Positions 1 through 7,700 of a DNA stretch of 8,980 nucleotides are shown one piece after another. This stretch comes from Ignavibacteria bacterium. Its GTDB lineage: Bacteria; Bacteroidota; Ignavibacteria; Kapaibacteriales; UBA4661. The stretch's first letter is position 1; each line of letters opens with the position of its first letter. Both the position numbers and the translations under genes were made by a program. The stretch is from assembly GCA_013298375.1 (NCBI GenBank), contig JAAFHM010000076.1, positions 4,967 to 13,946 of the forward strand. The letters run 5' to 3'. The notes under the pieces are model-generated. The model did no database searches and was not told where the DNA came from. It saw only the letters and a program-made list of their open reading frames with translations.

Positions 1-577
1 AGCGAATTGTTCCTTGAAGAGCGCTAAAATATAAGCGCCCTAGAATAGCACAGCCCGCACTCGTACCACCAATAGGAATTTTTTTCACATTCGCCAAGTA
101 GTTGATTGCCTCATGCAATCGGGTGTTGCGCCAAAAATTCACATAATCTGCTTGGTCTCCTCCGGCAATAAAGAGCATTTCGGCATTGCGGACACGGCGC
201 TCTATTTCTGGGTTGTTGGCGAGGTCACGTGAGTTGATGCGGTATGTTTCCACAGAATTGACTTTTGCGCCCAAGCTAAAAAGATAGTCGTTATAGCCCG
301 TGCTTCCACTTGCGCGAATAATCACAACATCGCCGCCCCCAGCCCGCTCCAACATCCATCGCATTGCATTATCCACGTCGGTACTTCCACCCATGAGAAC
401 TGTTCCCGCTTGCGTTGTGCCTTGCACATCGGCAGTATCGCCCGTCAGACCTAGCCAAATGGGTGTAGCTGGTGGCGATGGTGGGTTGAGGACTGGTGGC
501 GATGGTTGCTGGCAAGCAAGTAACCACGCGCTTGCGATAACGACACACGTCGTGAGAAAGAGGATGCGGCTCTTCAT
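1..577 (-). CDS. Cyanophycinase-like S51 family peptidase, lipoprotein (3' end outside window)
   Basis: The visible part is 192 codons from an ATG at 577-575 and stays open to the left edge, so the C-terminus is missing. Residues 1-22 form a lipoprotein signal (basic start, hydrophobic core, lipobox LLAC with Cys22). A proline-rich linker follows at 24-39 (two PSPP units). The catalytic domain starts near residue 57. It shows AGTVLMGGS (57-65), the FIAGGDQ segment (136-142), and the nucleophile elbow GGTSAGCA, with Ser183 as the expected catalytic serine. These are hallmarks of the S51 family (cyanophycinase and dipeptidase E), which cleaves aspartyl peptide or beta-aspartyl-arginine bonds. 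A lipid-anchored form would work in the periplasm or at the outer membrane, so intracellular cyanophycin is an unlikely substrate. This is inference. The gene lies 41 bp downstream of the S9 peptidase and is probably co-transcribed with it. No Shine-Dalgarno precedes the ATG. The family call is secure; the substrate is unknown. Confidence 0.85.
   Translation of the reverse strand, partial: MKSRILFLTTCVVIASAWLLACQQPSPPVLNPPSPPATPIWLGLTGDTADVQGTTQAGTVLMGGSTDVDNAMRWMLERAGGGDVVIIRASGSTGYNDYLFSLGAKVNSVETYRINSRDLANNPEIERRVRNAEMLFIAGGDQADYVNFWRNTRLHEAINYLANVKKIPIGGTSAGCAILGRLYFSALQGTIR
469..506. repeat. 14-bp direct repeat in the S51 linker
   Basis: CTGGTGGCGATGGT occurs at 469-482 and again at 493-506, a 24-bp (8-codon) period in frame. 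On the minus strand it encodes the two PSPP units of the proline-rich linker between the lipid-anchored Cys22 and the catalytic domain of the S51 peptidase. Slippage between the copies would change linker length in steps of eight residues without breaking the frame. Confidence 0.8.
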
Positions 578-618
578 AGTACAGGTAAAATGAGGTGAAA
601 AATTATTGACGAAATGCG

Positions 619-2748
619 TTACTCAAGATATTTTTTGAGCCACGACAGCACTTCTTGGTAGAAATAACGGCTGTCTTCGCCTTTGAGTATCCAGTGGTTA
701 GCATCGGGAAAAACCATGAGTTTGCTCGGAATTTGAAGTCGCTGCAAGACGCTCCAATTCTCTATGGTCTGATTAATCGGAACGCGGAAATCATTTTCAC
801 CAACGGTCAGCAGAATCGGGGTTTTAAAGTTTTTTGCCAAGCGAATCGGGTTCTGCTCGCGCCAGACTTTGCCCTGCTCCCAGACAGGACCGCCAGCATT
901 AACTTCGCGGTGATAAATTGCGTCACTTGTTCCCCACTGCGATTCTACGTTAATCAAGCCTGCGTGAGAAATAAGGCATTTGTAGCGCGTCGTGGTGGCT
1001 TGCATCCAATTTGCCAAATGCCCGCCATAACTGGCTCCACCACAGGCTTGGCGCGTAGCATCAATAAACCCAAAACGCTTGATAGCTTCGTCGGCAGCCT
1101 CGTTGATTTCGCTGGCGGGTGTAATGAAAGGATCGCCCTGAATGTCTTGAGCAAATTTTTCGCCGAAGCCTGTCGAACCCGTATAATTCGTCAGAAGTAC
1201 GATGTAGCCAGGCTGCGCAAGCAAATGATAATTCCAGCGCAAGCCGTAAGAATCGCGGTACATAATCTGTGGACCACCGTGCATCAAGACGAGAAGCGGA
1301 TATTTTTTCTTTTCGTCAAATGCAGGGGGCAAAGCAATCATGCTATGAATTGGCTTCCCGCCTTTGCTTGTGAAGGTAAAATGGCGGACAGGCTGCCAAT
1401 CAATCGCTTTTACGGCTTCTGCATTGAAGTCCGTGAGAGTATTCATGCGCTTTCCGGCAACGTCAACGCGAACAATTTCATTCGGTGAAACGGCAGTTTC
1501 GTATTGCGCAATGAGCGTCGTCGCCTTATCACCACCAATGCTAAAGCCATTGAAACAACCCGATGTTTGCTCCATCACGGTCTGTACTTTCTCGCCCGTA
1601 GCAGTCATGCTGTACAACCTCACCAAACCTGCATCTTCAGCCGTCCAGTAGATAGTGCTGCCATCGGGCGACAAGGCGAAATCCCCCACAGAGCGGTCTG
1701 AGTTGGGCGCAAGGATCGTTCTTTCGCCGTTTTCAGGGTTGATGATCGCAATACGGGTCAGATTATAGACTTTATCGTTGTTGGGGTTGAAGGAGCAATA
1801 TAAGCGCCCATTAGCGGAGAACTCCGCCCCGCCATAACTGTCGCGTCCTTTGGTAATTTGCTTGGGTTCGCCACCGCTTGCCGGAACACTCCAAAGGTGA
1901 TAGGAGGCTTCTGCGTAGGCGGCTTTGTTGCGTTCAATCGTGGCGGTAAAAATAATGGATTGTCCGTCAGGCGACCACGTGGGCTGGAGGTCATAACCAC
2001 TATTGCCCGGAACACCCGCGAAGCCTGCTTGTTTTACAAGATTGGTATTGGCGAGAATATCTTTTGGCGTTGAAGGTTTAGCCAAGGAATTTTCATCGAA
2101 GGGCATTACAAAGACGTGTGCTTGCATATCGTCCAGCCAATGATCCCATTGGCGAATGGGGAACGACTCATAGACGCGGACTTTATATTTGCGGGCTTTG
2201 CGCTCGGCGGCAATTTTTTTATTAGCCTCGTCGTCGGCAGCACCCGGATAGACATTGCTTTGAAAAAGAATCGCCTTACCGTCGGAGCGCCATTCGGGAG
2301 ATGATACGCCCGTCGAAAGGGTCGTAAGCCTCACCGCTTCTCCACCCTCGGCAATATTGAGCAGATAAAGTTGGCTCATTTCGTCATTTTCGCGCTTGGC
2401 GGCAAACAGAATCTTTTTGCTGTCGGGACTCCATGCTATGCCGCTTTCACCACCTTTGGTCGAGGTAATGCGCCGCGCTTTTTTGCTGCCATCGGCAGGG
2501 ACAAGCCAAAGATCGGTGCTTTGCTCTTTATCGTCGTAACTTGGCTCTGTGAGCGGGAAAACGACCAATTTCCCATCGAGACTGACCACCGGAGCGCCAA
2601 CACGCTTCATCAGCCACATCGTTTCGTGCGTGATGGGCTGTCTAGCGGCTATCGGACTTGCCGGAGTGCTTGTTACTTTGGTTTGGCTGAACAGACTTGC
2701 CGAAGCAAGCAAGAGCGAGAGCGTCAAGACGAAAAAACGGCGGTTCAT
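619..2748 (-). CDS. Secreted S9 family serine peptidase (prolyl oligopeptidase family, acylaminoacyl-peptidase/DPP5-like)
   Basis: This is a complete protein of 709 residues. Residues 1-21 are a signal peptide (MNRRFF, a leucine/alanine-rich core, ending SLFSQ), so the enzyme is exported. Residues about 45-450 form a beta-propeller with PD40/WD40-like blades. Recognisable strands are AWSPDSKKILF (105-115), EWRSDGKAILF (152-162), TWSPDGQSIIF (257-267) and ALSPDGSTIYW (358-368). Residues about 455-709 are the alpha/beta-hydrolase domain. It has the HGGP oxyanion motif (490-493), the nucleophile elbow GGASYGG with Ser573, the acid Asp653 in GENDFRVP, and His685 in PDANHW. The triad is intact. 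Length and order fit S9C-type enzymes (acylaminoacyl peptidase, bacterial dipeptidyl peptidase 5), which release short N-terminal peptides from oligopeptides. The propeller normally limits access to small substrates. It sits between a small membrane protein gene (83 bp upstream) and the S51 lipoprotein gene (41 bp downstream), all on the same strand. Exact P1 specificity cannot be read from sequence. Confidence 0.95.
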   Translation of the reverse strand: MNRRFFVLTLSLLLASASLFSQTKVTSTPASPIAARQPITHETMWLMKRVGAPVVSLDGKLVVFPLTEPSYDDKEQSTDLWLVPADGSKKARRITSTKGGESGIAWSPDSKKILFAAKRENDEMSQLYLLNIAEGGEAVRLTTLSTGVSSPEWRSDGKAILFQSNVYPGAADDEANKKIAAERKARKYKVRVYESFPIRQWDHWLDDMQAHVFVMPFDENSLAKPSTPKDILANTNLVKQAGFAGVPGNSGYDLQPTWSPDGQSIIFTATIERNKAAYAEASYHLWSVPASGGEPKQITKGRDSYGGAEFSANGRLYCSFNPNNDKVYNLTRIAIINPENGERTILAPNSDRSVGDFALSPDGSTIYWTAEDAGLVRLYSMTATGEKVQTVMEQTSGCFNGFSIGGDKATTLIAQYETAVSPNEIVRVDVAGKRMNTLTDFNAEAVKAIDWQPVRHFTFTSKGGKPIHSMIALPPAFDEKKKYPLLVLMHGGPQIMYRDSYGLRWNYHLLAQPGYIVLLTNYTGSTGFGEKFAQDIQGDPFITPASEINEAADEAIKRFGFIDATRQACGGASYGGHLANWMQATTTRYKCLISHAGLINVESQWGTSDAIYHREVNAGGPVWEQGKVWREQNPIRLAKNFKTPILLTVGENDFRVPINQTIENWSVLQRLQIPSKLMVFPDANHWILKGEDSRYFYQEVLSWLKKYLE

Positions 2749-2831
2749 AATCGTTGGTATTGGTTGTGGAGAGGATAGAAACTTATTATGCGTGGGGGCG
2801 TAAACGTGTGTTCTGGGGCGAGGAAGTAGCT

Positions 2832-3041
2832 TTAGCGCTTGTTTTGAGCGGTTTGCATGGTTGCTAGTTTTGCCAAGCGACGGCGGAGAAAATTCACGAA
2901 TATCAGCAAAATCAGCGATGCCGTGACAAAAATCCAGCCGCAGAGATTGAGCAGAGCGTTCTCCGATATAATTCCCGAAACGAAGAATACGGCAGCAGCA
3001 GAAAGGTTGCTTGCAATGAGAATATAAAAGGCTTTGACCAT
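2832..3041 (-). CDS. Small two-helix membrane protein, hypothetical
   Basis: This 69-residue protein starts at the ATG at 3041-3039. It has two hydrophobic stretches, about residues 4-25 and 31-51, separated by a short polar turn (SENALLN). A basic tail follows (RRRLAKLATMQTAQNKR), which by the positive-inside rule would put both ends in the cytoplasm. I do not recognise a family. A longer reading from 3203 is open but would overlap the start of the divergent lipoprotein gene, and its extra N-terminus looks like untranslated promoter DNA, so I prefer the short form. There is no Shine-Dalgarno. It is the first gene of the leftward set, 83 bp ahead of the S9 peptidase gene. The alternating hydrophobic pattern and clean stop favour a real gene, but its size keeps this moderate. 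Confidence 0.55.
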   Translation of the reverse strand: MVKAFYILIASNLSAAAVFFVSGIISENALLNLCGWIFVTASLILLIFVNFLRRRLAKLATMQTAQNKR

Positions 3042-3185
3042 GATGGAAAAGGATAGTTTACGTTGAAAAAGGTAGAAGATAATTTGAGAAATGCGCAATG
3101 ATGCGTATCTTGCCGAGCAGGAATGCGCAGTGAAACAACTCGCAAAATACACACGAAAATTCAAATTCTTGAGAGGAATTTCACC
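3042..3185. promoter_or_regulatory. Divergent intergenic control region
   Basis: This 144-bp gap separates the leftward small-membrane-protein/S9/S51 genes from the rightward lipoprotein/ABC/M1 genes, so at least one promoter for each direction should lie here. I see no confident sigma-70 pair. On the minus strand, TACCTTTT (3077-3070) resembles the Bacteroidota -7 box TAnnTTTG, with a TTG about 21 bp upstream, but the match is weak. AATGCGCA occurs at 3090-3097 and 3122-3129, with a partial copy ATGCGTAT at 3101-3108. These could be operator half-sites. The assignment rests mainly on gene orientation. Confidence 0.5.
3171..3177 (+). promoter_or_regulatory. Ribosome binding site of the lipoprotein gene
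   Basis: GAGAGGA lies 8 nt upstream of the ATG at 3186, a good Shine-Dalgarno at normal spacing. It decides the start: the in-frame reading from 3123 is 21 codons longer, has no such site, and would put a charged extension in front of the lipoprotein signal. Confidence 0.75.
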
Positions 3186-3758
3186 ATGCCTACGAATTGG
3201 CATAAAACAGCTTTGGATACCCGTTTTTTACGGCGCTATGGGCAAATCCTGAGCGCTATTGCTCTTGTTGCCATCCTCGCAGTAAGTTGCGACGGGGGGT
3301 TGCGTCCGCCTGAAATTCCGCCCGTGACCAGCATTTCCGGTACAATCCGCTACCTTGGCGGCAAGGCAAGTTGGCCCCGCCGCGATAGTGTCTGGACAGT
3401 GCGCGTGGTAGGCTTTCGCCAATTTCCGCCTCGTGATTTAATTGGCGATATTTTTCAAGGACGTGCCTTTTTCACCCCTGCCGCCTTACAACTGGACAGC
3501 ACATTACCGCTTTTTGCCGATTCAGCGCGGTATTCGTTGGTGTTTGGCGATTCGATTCCTACGAGTATTCAGTATTTGAGCGTTGCGATGCTGATTGATA
3601 CGGCGCGGCTGCTTCAAACCAGTGGCTGGCGCGTTATCGGGGTTTATGCGGCAAATGGCAATCAGCGCGAACCTTCGACAATTCCTATTACTCGCGGCAG
3701 AGACCATCAAGCAAATATTACGGTTGATTTTAAGAACCCGCCTCCACAGCCGTTTTGA
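3186..3758 (+). CDS. Lipoprotein of unknown function, first gene of the ABC/M1 unit
   Basis: This 190-residue protein starts at the ATG served by the GAGAGGA site. The N-terminus has a basic region (residues 12-17, including RFLRR), a hydrophobic helix (about 21-34) and a lipobox AVSC with Cys35, so it should be lipidated and face the periplasm or outer surface. A short proline-rich spacer follows (LRPPEIPPVTS). The rest reads as beta-rich: SISGTIRYLGG at 49-59, TVRVVGF at 71-77, then RYSLVFGD, QYLSVAML and WRVIGVY. The opening 'SGTI' followed by a value-like fold recalls carboxypeptidase-regulatory-like or transthyretin-like beta-sandwich lipoproteins, but this is only a resemblance. It ends in NPPPQPF. 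It lies 49 bp before the ABC ATPase gene on the same strand, so it is probably an accessory or substrate-binding partner of that transporter. I do not recognise the family. Confidence 0.8.
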   Translation: MPTNWHKTALDTRFLRRYGQILSAIALVAILAVSCDGGLRPPEIPPVTSISGTIRYLGGKASWPRRDSVWTVRVVGFRQFPPRDLIGDIFQGRAFFTPAALQLDSTLPLFADSARYSLVFGDSIPTSIQYLSVAMLIDTARLLQTSGWRVIGVYAANGNQREPSTIPITRGRDHQANITVDFKNPPPQPF

Positions 3759-3807
3759 ACCAATCTTACGTTATACTTCACTTGTATCTCCAACCCCAAT
3801 TTTAACA

Positions 3808-4710
3808 ATGTCTATGGAACTCCGTATTGACAATTTGACCAAAACGTATCCCAATGGAACGCAAGCATTAAAGGGCGTTTCACTGACTTTGGGACAAGGA
3901 ATGTTCGGGCTTTTGGGACCGAATGGCGCTGGAAAATCTTCCCTCATGCGAACGCTTGCCACACTCCAAGAAGCCGATTCTGGTTCGGCAACACTCACAA
4001 CAGATGACGGCGACATCAATGTTCTCACGGACAAAGATGCCGTCCGCAGGACGCTTGGGTACTTGCCGCAGGAATTTGGTGTTTATCCGAAAGTGCCTGC
4101 TGAAGAGATGCTCACGCACTTTGCGGCGCTCAAAGGACTCAGCAATGCCAAAGAGCGCAAAGAAACCGTTGAGTATCTGCTCAACATGACCAATCTTTGG
4201 GATGCCAGAAAAAAGAATTTGGGCGGATTTTCGGGTGGTATGCGCCAGCGATTCGGTATTGCGGTGGCGCTTTTGGGTAATCCGAAATTGATTATTGTGG
4301 ACGAACCAACGGCAGGACTTGACCCCGCAGAGCGCAATCGCTTTCACAATGTTCTCGCGGAGGTTGGCGAGAAAAGTATCGTTATTCTTTCCACGCACAT
4401 CGTCGAGGACGTGAGCGAACTTTGTAGCAATATGGCGATTATCAACAAGGGCGAAATTTTACTGCAAGGTGATCCGCAATTTGCGATGGAATCACTCCGT
4501 GGCTCCATTTGGAAAAAGACCATTGATAAACACGCACTAGCAGAGCATCAAGCAAAATTTCATGTGATTTCTAACCGCCTCGTTCTTGGCAAAACGCTTA
4601 TCCACGTGCTTTCCGATGCGCAGCCCGAAGAAGGCTTCACCAGTGTTGAACCCGATTTGGAAGATGTTTATTTCTCCACCATCAATGCCAGCCAAGAAAC
4701 GGCTGCATAA
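3808..4710 (+). CDS. ABC transporter ATP-binding protein (ABC-2 type exporter family)
   Basis: This 300-residue nucleotide-binding subunit has every expected motif in order: Walker A GPNGAGKS (37-44, Lys43), Q-loop Gln88 in LPQEFG, signature FSGGMRQR (141-148; the FSGGM variant of LSGGQ is common in ABC-2 ATPases), Walker B LIIVDEP (161-167, catalytic Glu166), D-loop AGLDP, and switch His197 in STHIVED. A C-terminal extension (about 225-300) ends with the DLEDVYF element typical of ABC-2 exporter ATPases. It should power the permease encoded 20 bp downstream at the cytoplasmic face. I chose the ATG at 3808 because it gives the usual 'MELRIDNLTKTYPNG' opening. The frame is open further upstream, but that part overlaps the lipoprotein gene and has no ABC sequence. 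There is no Shine-Dalgarno. The ATG at 3814 is an equally possible start. Confidence 0.95.
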   Translation: MSMELRIDNLTKTYPNGTQALKGVSLTLGQGMFGLLGPNGAGKSSLMRTLATLQEADSGSATLTTDDGDINVLTDKDAVRRTLGYLPQEFGVYPKVPAEEMLTHFAALKGLSNAKERKETVEYLLNMTNLWDARKKNLGGFSGGMRQRFGIAVALLGNPKLIIVDEPTAGLDPAERNRFHNVLAEVGEKSIVILSTHIVEDVSELCSNMAIINKGEILLQGDPQFAMESLRGSIWKKTIDKHALAEHQAKFHVISNRLVLGKTLIHVLSDAQPEEGFTSVEPDLEDVYFSTINASQETAA

Positions 4711-4715
4711 AAACG

Positions 4716-4722
4716 AAAGGAG
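4716..4722 (+). promoter_or_regulatory. Ribosome binding site of the permease/M1 gene
   Basis: AAAGGAG lies in the 20-bp gap after the ATPase stop and 8 nt before the ATG at 4731. It is a strong Shine-Dalgarno that confirms this start and suggests efficient translation from the shared transcript. Confidence 0.8.
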
Positions 4723-4730
4723 AAATCGCT

Positions 4731-7700
4731 ATGTTCGCAGAATTTTTTCGCTACGAAATCCGCTATAATCTTGCCAGACCCGTTACGTGGGTCTATTTTG
4801 GGATGATGGTTCTTTTCGGCGCAATGATTACCTCCTTTGCAGGAGGCGGCTTTGCTGATATTAACGTCTCCATTGGCGGCATGAATAGCGGTGGGATTGT
4901 GTATGTGAATGCCGCTACACCGATTGCCTTTGCCACGATTTTGGTTACGTCCATTATGGGCTTGAGCATTATTTCTTCGCTCTTTTCCACATCGGTGCAA
5001 CGCGATTTCGAGACCAATTCGCACTCACTGTTTTACACTTCGCCGATTAGCAAAACAGGCTATTTGGGCGGGCGATTTGCGGCAGTCGTGCTGATAGTGC
5101 TGGTGATTATGTCGGGATGTTCGCTGGGGCTGATGATTCCTACGTTTATTCCGAATTTCCTCAAGCCGGAAAAGGTTGGTCCTTTTAACCTCGCATTCTA
5201 TCTGCATCCGCTTTTTCTCTTTACTCTGCCGAATATCCTTTTTGCGGGCGGCTTGTTTTTTATGGTGAGTTCGCTGACGCGCAAAGCTAATGCGGCAAAT
5301 TACTTAGCAACGTTTCTGCTTTTGGGATATTTGCTGGCAAGCAATCTTGTCCGAGACCTTGAAAATGAGACGGCGGCTTCACTTCTCGACCCATTTGGAC
5401 TTATTACCTACGGCATTGCCACGCGCTATTGGACGGCGGTGGAGCGCAATACCACGCTCTTACAACTTGCGGGAACGGTGCTGGCAAATAGGGCTATCTG
5501 GCTGGCTGCGGGAGTAGCATTTGCGGCATTTGCATATAATCGCTTCAAATTTCAACACGTCGTGCCGGAAAAGCACAAAAAGGCGGATTCCGATGCCGCG
5601 CCCGAAGGCAGTACGTTCACTCTGGCTCTTCCTCATGCTACACGCGATTTTTCCTCTGCCTCGATTTGGCGAGTCTTTGCGACGTTTGTGAAGGTGTATG
5701 TGCGAGGTATTGTGCGCGAAAAGTCGTTTTTAGGCATTATTCTCGGTATGACGGTATTTCTCATTATTCTCCTGCGCAATGTCGGTTCGATTTACGGCAC
5801 CGAGACCTATCCCGTAACCTACAACGTGCTTGAAATCTTGATTGGCAGCCTGTCGCTGTATCTGCTCTACATCATCACGTATTACGCGGGAGATTTGGTT
5901 TTCCATGAGCGCGAGATGAAGGTGGACACTATCACCGACACACTTCCTGTGCCGACGTGGGTGCTATTTGTGGCGAAATTAGCGGCACTGGCGCTGGTGA
6001 TAGCAATGTTCTGTGCGGCGCTGATACCGATTGGCATGATAACGCAAGTTTCCAACGGCTACACGAACTTTGAAGTGGGTTTGTATGTGAAGGAAATTTT
6101 CGGCTTGCGCTACCTTGAATTTGTGATGATTGCTGCTTTGGCGCTCTTTGTGCATACGATTGCCAATAACAAATATGTGGGCTATATCGTTATCGGTATT
6201 TACTATATGGCAATGAGTTTTGGTTCCCGCTTGGGCATTGAGCATAATTTGTGGAAATACGGCTCCGACCCCGGAATTACCTACTCCGATATGAATGAGT
6301 ACGGGCATTTTCTCGCGCCATTTTTCTGGTACAAACTCTACTGGGGCGCTTGTGCGCTGCTGTTGGCTGCCATCACGTATCTGCTCTGGGTGCGCGGTAC
6401 GGAAAGCGACTGGACGACAAGGCTCACCTTGCTCAAAAGCCGCTTCACAAGCCGCACGGGGGCGTTTATTGGTGCGAGTGCGCTTCTTTTTGGCAGCACG
6501 GGCGGATGGATTTTTTACAACAACAATGTTCTCAATACTTACCGCACCGAGAAGGAAACAACGCTCTTGCAGGTAGATTACGAGAAAAATTTCAAGAAGT
6601 ATGAGCGCCTCGTACAGCCCAAAATCACGGATGTTCGCGTGGAAGCGGATATTTTTCCCGCCGAGCGCAATATGGTTATTCGCGGGCGATACATCCTCGA
6701 AAACAAGTCTGGGGAAGTGATTCAGGAGATTCACGTCAATACGCCGAACGAGTACAAATCCCGCGAAATGACGCTGGCATTCTCTCGCCCCGCGACCGTC
6801 AAACTTGCCGATAAACGGCTTGGTTACTACATCTACACGCTAGCCGCACCCTTACAGCCCAAGGACACCTTGACGTTGAATTTCGTCTCCAGTGTGCAAT
6901 CACGCGGCTTCTCGGAAAGCGAGTCCGGCGGTGAAAATGTCCGCATTGCCAAGAACGGCACATTTGTTACCAACGACACCTACTTACCGTCCTTTGGCTA
7001 TGAGCCTGCGGGAGAAATGACCGACAAAGACGAGCGCAAGAAATATGGCTTGCCGACTCGCCCCGAAGGATTGCCACCCGCAAGTTCCGAATTTCACCGC
7101 AGGCGCAATCTTTTTAACCGTGATGCTGACTGGGTAAATTTTGAAGCCATTCTCAGCACCAGTCCTGACCAAATCGCTATTGCGCCCGGATATTTGCAAA
7201 AAACGTGGGAACAAAACGGACGCAAATACTTCCACTACACGATGGACTCGAAAATGGCGCACTTTTTCGCGCTTATTTCGGGACGATTTGAAGTGAAGCG
7301 CGATGTGTGGTTTGATTCCTTGCAAAATCGCCCCGTCAATATCGAAGTATTTTACCACAAAGCGCATGAATACAACGTTTTGACGATGATTGATGCAACA
7401 AAAAAATCACTCGCTTACTACACCAAAAACTTCGGACCATACCAGCACAAACAACTCCGTATCATCGAATTTCCACGCTTTTCTGCCTTCGCACAGTCCT
7501 TTCCCAATACCGTTCCCTACTCCGAAAGCATCGGTTTTATCGCACGGGTGAAGGATGAGGAAGAGGATATTAACTATCCATTCTATGTTACGGCGCATGA
7601 AGTGGCGCACCAGTGGTGGGGACATCAAGTAATCGGCGGTTTCGTGGAGGGGTCGCAGGTCATGTCGGAGACGATGGCGCAGTATTCGGCACTGATGGTG

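Noticed and set aside
300..593. Open frame of 97 codons on the plus strand
   Set aside because: It is antisense to the S51 lipoprotein, whose signal peptide and catalytic motifs support the minus strand.
655..1488. Open frame of 277 codons on the plus strand
   Set aside because: It lies antisense within the S9 peptidase gene, across its catalytic domain. The protein shows no domain, signal or motif, while the minus strand has an intact catalytic triad. Long antisense frames are a codon-usage by-product here.
3042..3203. N-terminal extension of the small membrane protein to 123 residues
   Set aside because: It would run through the whole divergent control region and into the lipoprotein gene's start. 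The extra part looks non-coding.
3595..3807. N-terminal extension of the ABC ATPase to 371 residues
   Set aside because: The frame is open, but the extra 71 residues overlap the lipoprotein gene in another frame and do not resemble ABC sequence. The canonical start is near 3808.
5979..6734. Open frame of 251 codons on the minus strand
   Set aside because: It is antisense to the permease/M1 gene, its translation has no recognisable pattern, and the plus-strand frame is clearly coding on both sides.
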